Source: Acidobacteriaceae bacterium | Lineage (GTDB): Bacteria; Acidobacteriota; Terriglobia; Terriglobales; Acidobacteriaceae | Length of the DNA stretch: 9,750 nucleotides | Direction: 5' to 3' | NCBI GenBank assembly: GCA_003132825.1 | Contig: PKYX01000086.1 | Location: forward strand, 1,172 to 10,921 | In this document: piece by piece, positions 1 to 6,873 of the stretch | Position numbering within the stretch: position 1 is the stretch's first letter | Layout: every line of letters starts with the position of its first letter | Notes under the pieces: generated by a model | Database searches by the model: none | What the model saw: the letters and a program-made list of their open reading frames with translations, nothing else | What the model was told of the DNA's origin: nothing | Program-made: the position numbers and the translations under genes

Positions 1-1
1 G

Positions 2-79
2 TCAAGAGTTATAACAGAGCGCTGATGAGACGGCGGCAGCTATGTTATTGATTTCAGAGTCGGTCAGAGTTTTGGCGAG
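2..79 (-). pseudogene. Possible C-terminal tail remnant (PheT-like wording, weak)
   Basis: On the minus strand a frame ends at a TGA (2-4) and reads LAKTLTDSEINNIAAAVSS just before it. The TLTDxEI stretch near a C-terminus recalls the end of the phenylalanyl-tRNA synthetase beta chain, where a similar TLTDEEI helix starts the last turn of the anticodon-like domain. The similarity covers only about a dozen residues, and the frame runs upstream straight into the repeat sequence, so this cannot be an intact gene. It may be chance or a fused remnant. A translated search of this piece would decide. Confidence 0.15.
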
Positions 80-80
80 G

Positions 81-103
81 GACAAGGGAAATTTACAGGG
101 AAT
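81..103. repeat. Outlying copies of the AACAGGGAAT repeat
   Basis: GACAAGGGAAA (81-91) and TTACAGGGAAT (93-103) are degenerate copies of the 11-mer found in tandem at 188-220. The second differs from TAACAGGGAAT by one base. They start 12 bp apart, close to the 11-bp period of the main array, which suggests a once larger array that has decayed. Confidence 0.5.
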
Positions 104-187
104 TTTATTCTCTGTCTCGGTCCAACGCGCTGTAAACCGACGCTGACACGGAGTTTGCACAGACCTAGCGTTTCCAATCGCACAAAA

Positions 188-220
188 TAACAGGGAACGA
201 ACAGGGAATTAACAGGGAAT
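188..220. repeat. Three tandem 11-bp repeats (TAACAGGGAAT)
   Basis: The units are TAACAGGGAAC (188-198), GAACAGGGAAT (199-209) and TAACAGGGAAT (210-220). They are head to tail with no spacer and share the core AACAGGGAA. The minus strand reads ATTCCCTGTTA repeats. The period is close to one helical turn, so all copies lie on the same DNA face. From memory, similar phased AACAGGGAA stretches recur at junctions of mobile or variable DNA in soil bacteria. I could not verify that here. Function is unknown: a protein-binding array, a recombination remnant or simple slippage are all possible. Confidence 0.7.
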
Positions 221-556
221 TCTCCGCATGTAAACCGCAGATCCTTCATTGAAAAATGCCGCCCTGTGGGGGCCGCATACTCAACAGCTCGCTAGCTTCG
301 ACGTTTCTAGGTTTGACGTGCCTCGATCGAGATCGATCACGACAAACTGATGGCGACGTTGCTTGAGATGAGACTGAGTTTGTTTGCGTGCTCAGAGGGA
401 ACATTCCGTTGCACCGGCAATGAATGGTGCGGATCTACGCCCTCACAACCACTTTCGTGACTTCCCGAGTTTTCGGAGCGATACCGGCTATAGATCGTGC
501 GGGAGCCGTTGTAGGTGTCGGAGTGCTTTTGATCGTCCTGGTAGCCACGATGGTCT

Positions 557-763
557 TCATCCCTTTCCGGTCAAGGCGAGAGAGCCGTACAGATCAACTT
601 GCATTCGACGAACTGCGTCAATGAAACCTTGGGACACCAACTCACTAGCAAATTCGGCAGCAGCACTCGTCGGTCCGACCGTATGCGAGCTAAACGGACC
701 AATGCCGATCTTAAAGATTTCACAAACGCTGGTTTTCAAGATGCGCCTCATCCCACTGCACAT
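557..763 (-). pseudogene. sdaA: L-serine dehydratase (SdaA), N-terminal fragment only
   Basis: The frame contains the unmistakable N-terminus of iron-sulfur L-serine ammonia-lyase, the enzyme that deaminates serine to pyruvate: [20 protein letters not shown], then [13 protein letters not shown]. In the family GKG is followed by H-x-TD and several hundred more residues, including the FeS-binding alpha domain. Here a TGA follows GKG directly, and I could not find the continuation in the other minus-strand frames further left. The normally conserved PSSSHT reads PFSSHT, a further sign of decay. Homology begins near an in-frame TTG at 739-737; the ATG codons at 763 and 751 are alternative starts. 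About 60 of roughly 450 residues remain, so it cannot be an active enzyme. An insertion or deletion near position 560 probably removed the rest. Confidence 0.75.
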
Positions 764-776
764 TCTACAACCTAGT

Positions 777-800
777 CTGCCTTCGGCAGGTTGCCGTTTT
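777..800. other. Two overlapping short hairpins at the hydrolase 3' end
   Basis: CTGCC-TTC-GGCAG (777-789) and CGGCA-GGT-TGCCG (784-796) are both perfect 5-bp stems that share bases, so only one can form at a time. The second is followed by TTTT on the plus strand (797-800), and the hydrolase stop codon lies in that tract. On the hydrolase transcript (minus strand) no U-tract follows, so this is at best a weak transcript end or a degenerate palindromic element. Confidence 0.25.
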
Positions 801-2898
801 AACGGACGACCGGCAAGACCAGACGCGAAGGCATAGTGGTCGAACAGTAGATTCGCTGCGTCGCGGGAACAAAGTCAGACGCTGTGGCCTGGTAAATACT
901 GGTCACGAATTTCTGCGGGTTGCGGTCGATCACGGGAAACCACGTCGACTGAATCTGGACCATGATGCGGTGCCCCTTTAGGAAAACGTGATCGTGATCG
1001 CGAAGAGGGATATTCCATTCTGTCGGCTTGTTCGGCGAGAGGGGACGCGGTTTCTCGTAGCTGGTGAGATAGCGGCCGCGGCGCACTTCCATCGCGATGG
1101 GTAATTCGTAGCCGTCCAGCGACTGGGCGTACTGCCCGGGCTTCGGTCCCTCCCTAGGATTCCAAGCGTTCTTCTGCGCGTTTTCGGGATAGACGTCAAT
1201 CAGCTTCACCACCCAGTCGGAATCAGTGCCGCTGGTAGAGGCGATCAGATTGGCGACCGGTTGCCCGCTGATCTTCACAGGCGCGGGCAAGACCGCAGAG
1301 ACGAAGGCAACAACATCCGGACGGCCCGACGCCTCGCGCTGGTCGTCGACCAGCCATTGGACCCAGGTATAGGCACTCCCGTAGCCGACTGGCTGGATGG
1401 GACGCGCGCGGAAGGGGACGGGCTTGGCCGGATCGGAGATGTACTCATCGAAGGGCGCGTCACCGGACTTCGGTGCATTGAAGGACAGTTGCAAAGCGGC
1501 GTCGAGATACAAGGGTTTGGAGCTGACCGTGCATCCGTTCGCACAGCCCGCGGGCCAGGCCGGGAGGTGCTCCCAGGTGTTGGTCCCGGTCTCAAATGCG
1601 GTGACGGGCGAAACCTCGGCTTTGGGCGCTCCGTCCTTCAAGTACTGGTCGAGAAATGGCCGCAGGATATGCTGGCGAAAATAGAGCGCAGTGTCGCTGT
1701 TAAACTTCAGGGCGCCGAGCGTGCTGCCGTCGTCAATTTCCTGGCCGTGATGCCAGGGACCGATCACTAGGAAAACCTTATCGTTGTTCGTGTCCTTCGG
1801 CTTGATCGCTTTGTAAACCGCGATTGCACCATAGATGTCTTCCTGGTCCCACAGACTGTGCACCAGCATCACCGGAACCTTCAGCGGTTGCGCTGCCAGT
1901 ACGTGATCGACGGCCTGATCCCGCCAGAAAGCATCGTAGGTGGGATGCTCAAGAATCTTCCGCCAGAATCCGACTTGTTCGAGGCCCCGGCGGCGACCGA
2001 GTTCGCCCGCCGAGCCTGCCTGCATGAACATGTCGTACTCGTCGAAGTGGCTGGTCCACCACTTGATTTGGTTATTCCGCGTCGCTTCCTGCTCGTAGAT
2101 ATACGACATGTTCTGCTGCCGGAAGGCGCCGTTGTGGAACCAGTCATCGCCCATCCAGCCATCGACCATGGGGTTCATCGGCACGGCTACTTTCAGCGCC
2201 GGATGGGGATTTACGAGCGCCATCAGGGGCACGAATCCGTCGTATGAAATGCCGAGAATACCGACCTTGCCGTTGCTTTCGGGGACGTTTTTCACCAGCC
2301 AATCGATGGTGTCGTAGGTGTCGGTGGCGTGATCGACAGGCGTCGGATTCTGCGGTCCGTGCAAGGGGCGGTTCATGACGTAGTCGCCCTCGGAGCCATA
2401 CTTGCCGCGCACGTCTTGCACCACGCGGATGTAGCCGCCCTCGACGATTACCTCCATCGCATTGTCGTAGCCGTGCAGGTTCGGGCCCAGATGTGCGCTG
2501 GGAGCCGCGTCGGTTTGTTCTCCGCCGCGCGGGTCATAGCTGGTAAGTTCATTGGCGTTGTAGGGCGTGCGCGTCAACAGAATCGGTGCGTCCTTCGCGC
2601 CCTTGGGCACAAGGATGACCGTATGCAGCCGTACCCCATCGCGCATTGGGATCATCACTTCCCGCCGAACGTAATCGAAGCTATCGGTGACGGGTTCGAA
2701 CCGGGCCGGGGTCTCGCTCGGCAGAGTGGAATACTGGGTCTGAGAAGAAGTTTGCGCTGCCGCCGGTTGGACCCAGACCATGGCGCCGGGCAAACTGCAA
2801 AGACAGCCAACGATACCCAGCAGTAAAAGCGTCCGCCGCGCACCGCCCGGCCTGGAACCGTGAAGTCTGGATTCTTCTATAGGGTGACGTCTTCGCAT
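799..2898 (-). CDS. Secreted S15-family hydrolase, alpha-amino acid ester hydrolase-like (CocE/NonD)
   Basis: Predicted 699-residue exported alpha/beta hydrolase of peptidase family S15. The N-terminus has RRR, a later GARR, a hydrophobic stretch and a likely signal peptidase site after PAAA (about residue 48). The catalytic triad is readable as Ser218 in GISYDG, Asp351 in LWDQED and His384 in GPWHH. As I recall for the Xanthomonas citri alpha-amino acid ester hydrolase (Ser174, Asp307, His340; carboxylates Asp208, Glu309, Asp310), the spacings agree exactly. They place the amine-binding acidic cluster at Asp252 (GDDWF), Glu353 and Asp354. TPYN (Tyr113) and Tyr219 fit the oxyanion hole. The C-terminal part fits the jelly-roll domain and includes WFPVIDRNP. 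Such enzymes hydrolyse or transfer alpha-amino acyl esters and beta-lactam side chains; the natural substrate is unknown. A TTG at 2934 is an alternative start, but ATG 2898 fits the signal peptide and promoter better. Confidence 0.9.
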   Translation of the reverse strand: MRRRHPIEESRLHGSRPGGARRTLLLLGIVGCLCSLPGAMVWVQPAAAQTSSQTQYSTLPSETPARFEPVTDSFDYVRREVMIPMRDGVRLHTVILVPKGAKDAPILLTRTPYNANELTSYDPRGGEQTDAAPSAHLGPNLHGYDNAMEVIVEGGYIRVVQDVRGKYGSEGDYVMNRPLHGPQNPTPVDHATDTYDTIDWLVKNVPESNGKVGILGISYDGFVPLMALVNPHPALKVAVPMNPMVDGWMGDDWFHNGAFRQQNMSYIYEQEATRNNQIKWWTSHFDEYDMFMQAGSAGELGRRRGLEQVGFWRKILEHPTYDAFWRDQAVDHVLAAQPLKVPVMLVHSLWDQEDIYGAIAVYKAIKPKDTNNDKVFLVIGPWHHGQEIDDGSTLGALKFNSDTALYFRQHILRPFLDQYLKDGAPKAEVSPVTAFETGTNTWEHLPAWPAGCANGCTVSSKPLYLDAALQLSFNAPKSGDAPFDEYISDPAKPVPFRARPIQPVGYGSAYTWVQWLVDDQREASGRPDVVAFVSAVLPAPVKISGQPVANLIASTSGTDSDWVVKLIDVYPENAQKNAWNPREGPKPGQYAQSLDGYELPIAMEVRRGRYLTSYEKPRPLSPNKPTEWNIPLRDHDHVFLKGHRIMVQIQSTWFPVIDRNPQKFVTSIYQATASDFVPATQRIYCSTTMPSRLVLPVVR

Positions 2899-2905
2899 GA
2901 CGAAC

Positions 2906-2934
2906 AGTGTAGCGGTCGCGGGAGTAGCGAACAA
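2906..2934 (-). promoter_or_regulatory. Possible leaderless promoter of the S15 hydrolase
   Basis: On the minus strand TTGTTC (2934-2929) is followed after exactly 17 bases by TACACT (2911-2906), then 7 bases to the ATG at 2898. A -10 element 7 bases before the start codon would put transcription initiation on or next to the ATG, so the mRNA would lack a leader. No Shine-Dalgarno sequence is visible, which agrees with this. The match to consensus is partial (3 of 6 and 4 of 6). Confidence 0.4.
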
Positions 2935-3053
2935 CTCGAGCGTCGGGTTCGTGGAATGCTCGTCCAGCCGAGTCTTGATCGTTATCGTTCGCCCGATCGA
3001 GAAGTAGCTCGCGTGGGCGCGCCGAGCTCTAGTTGTGGTTTACTGAATGCCGC

Positions 3054-4025
3054 ATGACCGAGCCATTTCCAATTTCGATTTCGGTTGCACCCGATGACGT
3101 GGGCAAGCGCGTGGATCAATTCTTGACTGCGCAACTTAAGGAGACCAGTCGTGCACGAGTACAGCAACTCATCGCGGAGCGGAAGGTGTTGGTCAATGAT
3201 GCGGCGGCGAAGGCTTCGCTGCGGCTGCGCGGAGGTGAACGCATTGTCGTGCTGGGGGCGGTGGAACTGCCGCCACTGCGGGCCATGGCGGAGGAGATTC
3301 CGCTCGACATTGTGTATGAGGATGATGATCTGGCAGTGATCAACAAGGCGGCGGGCATGATGGTGCATGCGGGGGCGGGGCCTACCGAGGAGGATCGGAA
3401 TCGCGGGACGCTGGTGAATGCATTGCTGCATCGGTTCGGCAAGCTTTCCGGTTTAGGGGGAGAGTTGCGGCCGGGGATTGTGCATCGGCTGGACAAAAAC
3501 ACCAGTGGATTGATCGTGGTGGCGAAGAACGACGAAGCCCATCGGCGGCTGGCGGCGCAGTTCGCACGGCGCGAAGTGAAGAAAACGTATCTCGCGCTGG
3601 CGCATGGGTGGATGAAGCAGGAACGAGGAACGATCCGCAGCTCGATTAGTCGTGACCGGGTGCGTCGGACTCGCATGACGACGGCAGGGGAAGGCGGGCG
3701 GGAGGCGATTACCCACTACACCGTGCAGCGGCGGATTGACTCGCGGATGGGAAAATTTTCATTGCTGGAAGTGCAGATTGACACGGGAAGGACGCACCAG
3801 ATCCGGGTGCACCTGGCCTCGCTGCGGCATCCGGTAGTGGGAGATACACTGTATGGAGCGCCGCGTCAGCTACAGGCGAAGGATGGCAGCAGCGTGTCAC
3901 TGGGCAGGAACTTTCTGCACGCCGCGGAGTTGCGGTTTGTCCACCCGCGGACTCAGGAGGCGCTCTCGTTTTCGCGGGAATTGCCGGCGGAATTGGCAAG
4001 GTTTCTTGCGGGCTTGGAGTCTTGA
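3054..4025 (+). CDS. rluD: 23S rRNA pseudouridine synthase, RluA/RluD family
   Basis: Predicted 323-residue cytoplasmic RNA-modifying enzyme that isomerises uridine to pseudouridine, most likely in 23S rRNA. An S4-type RNA-binding domain occupies about residues 15-65 (KRVDQFL, then SRARVQQLI and VLVND). The catalytic domain follows, with the family signature GIVHRLDKNTSG; Asp147 is the catalytic aspartate. GRTHQIRVHLASLRHPVVGD (245-264) is the second hallmark motif. Length and S4-plus-catalytic layout fit RluD, which modifies helix 69 in Escherichia coli, but related RluA/RluC-type specificities cannot be excluded. A TTG at 3033 would extend the frame by seven residues; ATG 3054 gives the usual N-terminus. 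I see no Shine-Dalgarno sequence. It is divergent from the hydrolase and probably leads the run of plus-strand genes. Confidence 0.92.
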   Translation: MTEPFPISISVAPDDVGKRVDQFLTAQLKETSRARVQQLIAERKVLVNDAAAKASLRLRGGERIVVLGAVELPPLRAMAEEIPLDIVYEDDDLAVINKAAGMMVHAGAGPTEEDRNRGTLVNALLHRFGKLSGLGGELRPGIVHRLDKNTSGLIVVAKNDEAHRRLAAQFARREVKKTYLALAHGWMKQERGTIRSSISRDRVRRTRMTTAGEGGREAITHYTVQRRIDSRMGKFSLLEVQIDTGRTHQIRVHLASLRHPVVGDTLYGAPRQLQAKDGSSVSLGRNFLHAAELRFVHPRTQEALSFSRELPAELARFLAGLES

Positions 4026-4054
4026 GTCGCGGATCGTCCCGGTCAAGTTGCGTC

Positions 4055-4060
4055 TATAAT
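4055..4060 (+). promoter_or_regulatory. Perfect TATAAT just upstream of the VWA gene start
   Basis: A consensus -10 hexamer TATAAT overlaps the first possible ATG (4059) of the VWA gene and ends 10 bases before the second ATG (4071). If used, transcription would begin near 4066-4068, exclude the first ATG and leave a leader of only a few bases before ATG 4071. No convincing -35 element lies 16-18 bases upstream. The hexamer could be coincidental. Confidence 0.3.
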
Positions 4061-4070
4061 GAACAGCAGA

Positions 4071-5195
4071 ATGAAGTTGCGCAGCGTCATTTTCCTTCTC
4101 ATCAGCCTTGCCCTGCCTTTGGCGGTGGGGTCCGCGCAGAATGCGGGAGACGCCGACAACTTGCCGTCGGCGCCCTCGGCGGTGAAGCAGCCGAAGCCTT
4201 TGCCACCGGCTCCCCCCCGGCCTGCGGCGCAAGCATCCCCTTCCCCCGACTCCACCAAGTCAGCGGCGCCCCAGTCTGACCAGCCTGCTGCCGGGAGCGC
4301 TTCGCAGCTCGGGCCTGCGGCCGCCACCGATCAGGCGCCCCCGGCGGGGAGCGACGTCACCGCCACCATTCGCCGAACCGTCAACGAGGTCAATGTCGTG
4401 TTCACGGTGACCGACAGACACGGGCACTATGTCCGGAACTTGAAGAAGGAAAATTTTAAGGTGATTGACGATAACCGGCCGGCGGACGAGATTCGTAGTT
4501 TCCATAACGAAACCGACTTGCCGCTGCGGGTGGGATTGCTGGTAGACGCCAGCAATTCGGTGCGCGACCGTTTCAAGTTCGAACAGGAATCGGCAAGCGC
4601 ATTCCTGAACCAGACGATCCGGCCGAAATACGATCAGGCTTTTGTGGTTGGTTTCGACGTGACTCCCGAAGTCACGCAGGATTTTACCGACAATGCAGAG
4701 CTGCTGGGACGGGGTGTGCGCGAACTGCGTCCGGGCGGCGGCACCGCGATGTTCGACGCTGTCTATTTTGCCTGCCGCGACAAGCTTTTGAAGGTGCCGC
4801 AGACCGGGCCCCTGCGCAAGGCCATCATTCTTCTGAGTGATGGGGATGACAACCAGAGCCACGTCACGCGCGAGGAAGCGATCGAGATGGCGCAGCGCGC
4901 CGGGGTCATTATTTACACAATCAGCACCAATGTGATGGGTGGCGATCAGCATGGCGATAAGATTTTGCAGCGGATCGCCGACGCCACCGGCGGGCGTGCG
5001 TTTCTTCCGTTCCAGCTGACCGATGTGGCCAACGCGTTCGCCCAAATTCAGGACGAACTACGCAGCCAGTATGCGATTTCCTGGAAGCCGTCCGATTTTG
5101 TTGCCGATGGGCGCTATCGCACCATCGACATTTTGACCGATCAGAAGAACCTGAGAGTGCGCAGCCGCCACGGATACTACGCCGGTGCGCAATAG
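4071..5195 (+). CDS. Secreted von Willebrand factor A domain protein (acidobacterial VWFA-related family)
   Basis: Predicted exported protein, 374 residues from ATG 4071 or 378 from ATG 4059. I prefer 4071 because a TATAAT lies just upstream and the signal peptide starts cleanly (MKLRSVIFLLISLALPLAVG, cleavage near GSA-QN). No lipobox cysteine is seen. A low-complexity Pro/Ala/Ser linker follows to about residue 95, then a beta-rich segment (VNVVFTVTDRHGHYVRNLKK) and the VWA fold. The metal-ion site (MIDAS) is complete: DASNS, the Thr in GGGTAMFDAV and the Asp in LLSDGDDNQS. The C-terminus (RSRHGYYAGAQ) matches the ending I associate with the acidobacterial VWFA-related family (TIGR03436-like). 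Members are abundant in Acidobacteriota, presumably for metal-dependent protein binding outside the cytoplasm; partners are unknown. It starts 45 bp after the pseudouridine synthase and ends 8 bp before the DUF3052 gene. Confidence 0.88.
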   Translation: MKLRSVIFLLISLALPLAVGSAQNAGDADNLPSAPSAVKQPKPLPPAPPRPAAQASPSPDSTKSAAPQSDQPAAGSASQLGPAAATDQAPPAGSDVTATIRRTVNEVNVVFTVTDRHGHYVRNLKKENFKVIDDNRPADEIRSFHNETDLPLRVGLLVDASNSVRDRFKFEQESASAFLNQTIRPKYDQAFVVGFDVTPEVTQDFTDNAELLGRGVRELRPGGGTAMFDAVYFACRDKLLKVPQTGPLRKAIILLSDGDDNQSHVTREEAIEMAQRAGVIIYTISTNVMGGDQHGDKILQRIADATGGRAFLPFQLTDVANAFAQIQDELRSQYAISWKPSDFVADGRYRTIDILTDQKNLRVRSRHGYYAGAQ

Positions 5196-5203
5196 AGTTG
5201 GAG

Positions 5204-5614
5204 ATGGCAGGTTACTCGGGCACTCCGCTGCCTAAGAAGCTCGGCATCCAATCCCAGTTTCGGGTCGCATTTTTCCGCTTGCCCCCGGAGGTCAAGGCAG
5301 AGCTCGAGGACAACCTCGCGCTCTGCCGGACGAGAGGACCAGGGCCTCTCGACTTCGTCGTGATCTTCGTCAAGAGTCAGGCGGAATTGCGCAAGCAGTT
5401 TCCCCACTTTGCCAGGCAACTCGCGCCGGCCGGCATGCTGTGGGTGAGCTGGCCGAAGAAAAGCTCGGGTGTGACCACCGATCTGGCCGAGGATGATGTG
5501 CGCGGGATTGGGCTGAAGGCTGGGTTGGTGGACGTGAAAGTGTGTGCGGTGAGCGAGATTTGGTCAGGGCTGAAGTTTGTGATTCGAGTGAAGGACCGGC
5601 CGAAGAAGGCCTGA
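5204..5614 (+). CDS. DUF3052 family protein
   Basis: Predicted 136-residue soluble protein of unknown function. The N-terminus AGYSGTPLPKKLGI, the middle LWVSWPKKSSGVTTDL and the end GLVDVKVCAVSEIWSGLKFV are the conserved blocks of the DUF3052 family, and length is normal. There is no signal peptide, membrane segment or recognisable catalytic motif. The protein is a compact alpha/beta candidate with a conserved WPKK loop and a Trp in the xIWSGL block. ATG 5204 gives the family N-terminus. A TTG at 5198 would add two residues, and the GGAG next to ATG 5204 is too close to be a good ribosome site, so the exact start is uncertain. Its start lies 8 bp after the VWA stop, so the two are probably cotranscribed. 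No function should be inferred from that alone. Confidence 0.85.
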   Translation: MAGYSGTPLPKKLGIQSQFRVAFFRLPPEVKAELEDNLALCRTRGPGPLDFVVIFVKSQAELRKQFPHFARQLAPAGMLWVSWPKKSSGVTTDLAEDDVRGIGLKAGLVDVKVCAVSEIWSGLKFVIRVKDRPKKA

Positions 5615-5785
5615 CACACCGCCTCGAGATCGGTTGCGGGAACCTAGGGAGAAGCAGATCCTCTCCGACCGGATCCAGCGCGGAATGACCGAGTAACCGG
5701 AACCTGGCGGCACGAATACTCGCGCTCCCGCGCAGCGTTCCATCCAGAGGCTTTGCCGCGGACTTCCGCAAGAAAGGAAAAGCAG
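5615..5785. other. Intergenic spacer, possible degenerate repeat
   Basis: No gene is seen. Short repeated words occur (GGAACCT at about 5639 and again near 5699). A weak inverted pair GGAGA...TCTCC brackets AGCAGATCC. The word order AGCAGATCCT, then a GC-rich stretch, then GGAATGAC resembles the dispersed AGCAGATCC...GGATGAC intergenic elements I recall from acidobacterial and other genomes, but it is diverged. The right end holds the ribosome site of the next gene, AAAGGA at 5773-5778. Confidence 0.3.
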
Positions 5786-6871
5786 ATGGTCCGGGTGGGT
5801 CTGATTGGGTTCGGGCTGGCGGGGCGGGCGTTTCACGCACCGATGATTCGGGGCGTTCCGGGGATGGAACTGGCATGTATTGTGGAGCGCAGCGGCTCTC
5901 AGGCGCAGCAAAGATATCCGGACGTGCGAGTGGTCCGGACGCTCGAGGAATTGCTTGCGGATCGGCAAATCCAAGTCTGCGTGGTGGCCACTCCGAATCC
6001 GACGCATTTTGATCTGGCACGCCAGTGTTTGCTCGAGGAGCGACATGTAGTAGTGGACAAACCGTTGGTTACGGATCTGCGGGACGCGGAAGAACTGTTC
6101 CGCCTGGCGAGGGAACAAAAGCGGCTGCTCACGGTTTATCAGAATCGGCGCTGGGACGGGGATTTTCAGACGGTCAAGAAATTGGTCGAATCGGGAGTGC
6201 TCGGGCGGATGGCTGAGTACGAGGCACGGTATGACCGGTTTCGGCCGAATCCCAAACCCAACGCCTGGGGCGAACGTGCGCAGCCGGGCAGCGGACTGCT
6301 CTTTGACCTGGGCCCACACTTGATCGATCAAGCGTTGCTGCTTTTTGGCGCGCCGCTGGCAATTACGGCCTCGGCGTTTCGGCAGCGGGAATGGTCTGTG
6401 GTGGAGGATGCCTTTGACGTATGTCTGGAGTACTCCTGGTGGCGGGCGATGCTTCGCTCTAGAACCATCGCATATGCGCCGGGGCCGCATTTTGTGATCC
6501 ACGGCACCCAGGGATCGTTTGAAAAATATGGGATGGATCCGCAGGAAGACCCTCTGCGGAAAGGCCAAGCTCCAGACGGATTCGACTGGGGGCCGCATTG
6601 GGGGGAAGATCCTGAAAGACAGTGGGGGACGCTTTCGTTAGCCGTGGGCGATTCAGTACAGAAGGTGAAGAGCGAGGCAGGGGACTACCGCGGATTCTAT
6701 GCGAACCTGCGCGACGCCGTGACCCAGGGTGCTCCGCTGGCGGTCACACCCGAGCAGGCTCTCGAAACCATGCGCGTGATTCAGATGGCCTACCGCAGCA
6801 GCCGGGAACGACGGACGGTGTCTTGGGACGAGGGCGCGGATGAGAGGAAGGACGATTCGCGGGCGAGGTGA
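5786..6871 (+). CDS. Gfo/Idh/MocA family NAD(P)-dependent oxidoreductase, IolW/YdgJ-like
   Basis: Predicted 361-residue cytoplasmic dehydrogenase. The Rossmann domain begins at once with VGLIGFGLAG (dinucleotide-binding glycines at 8-13), followed by ATPNPTH (68-74) and DKP (91-93), the equivalent of the catalytic-lysine EKP motif. The C-terminal domain has QNRRWDGDF (119-127) and LLFDLGPHLID (171-181), where Asp174 and His178 fit the active-site positions. NRRWDGDF, EDPLRKG and the late TPEQALETMRVIQMA resemble Bacillus subtilis IolW (NADP-dependent scyllo-inositol dehydrogenase) and E. coli YdgJ. Oxidation or reduction of an inositol or sugar is therefore likely, but the substrate is not proven. 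AAAGGA (5773-5778) lies 7 bases before ATG 5786, which fixes the start; an in-frame TTG at 5753 is not needed. No inositol genes lie nearby. It ends 2 bp from the convergent small gene. Confidence 0.9.
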   Translation: MVRVGLIGFGLAGRAFHAPMIRGVPGMELACIVERSGSQAQQRYPDVRVVRTLEELLADRQIQVCVVATPNPTHFDLARQCLLEERHVVVDKPLVTDLRDAEELFRLAREQKRLLTVYQNRRWDGDFQTVKKLVESGVLGRMAEYEARYDRFRPNPKPNAWGERAQPGSGLLFDLGPHLIDQALLLFGAPLAITASAFRQREWSVVEDAFDVCLEYSWWRAMLRSRTIAYAPGPHFVIHGTQGSFEKYGMDPQEDPLRKGQAPDGFDWGPHWGEDPERQWGTLSLAVGDSVQKVKSEAGDYRGFYANLRDAVTQGAPLAVTPEQALETMRVIQMAYRSSRERRTVSWDEGADERKDDSRAR

Positions 6872-6873
6872 GA

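Larger units (their letters stand above)
1..556. other. Gene-poor left end with repeats and possible remnants
   Basis: I find no intact gene in this stretch. The first 250 bases are visibly more AT-rich than the rest of the window and contain phased AACAGGGAAT-type repeats, listed separately. The 9-mer TGTAAACCG occurs twice in direct orientation (131-139 and 229-237), bracketing the space between the two repeat clusters. A short imperfect palindrome, GATCGA-GA-TCGATC, lies at 325-338. Open frames here are short, lack a Shine-Dalgarno sequence and overlap one another. The mix suggests decayed, possibly transferred DNA, which is inference from appearance only. Confidence 0.5.

Noticed and set aside
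337..570. Long minus-strand frame following the SdaA break, rich in His, Ser and Arg
   Set aside because: It has no start codon and does not match the expected SdaA continuation (GKG followed by H-x-TD), so it does not rescue the gene by a frameshift.
424..624. 66-residue plus-strand frame with a hydrophobic, membrane-like stretch
   Set aside because: It lacks a Shine-Dalgarno sequence, overlaps the clear SdaA fragment on the other strand, and resembles no protein I know. The hydrophobicity fits an antisense by-product.
1261..2826. Several long plus-strand frames opposite the S15 hydrolase
   Set aside because: They are shadows of a GC-rich coding strand, with no family resemblance and no ribosome sites.
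2899..2934. Upstream TTG extension of the S15 hydrolase (12 residues)
   Set aside because: The extension overlaps the candidate promoter and adds nothing typical to the signal peptide; ATG 2898 is the simpler start.
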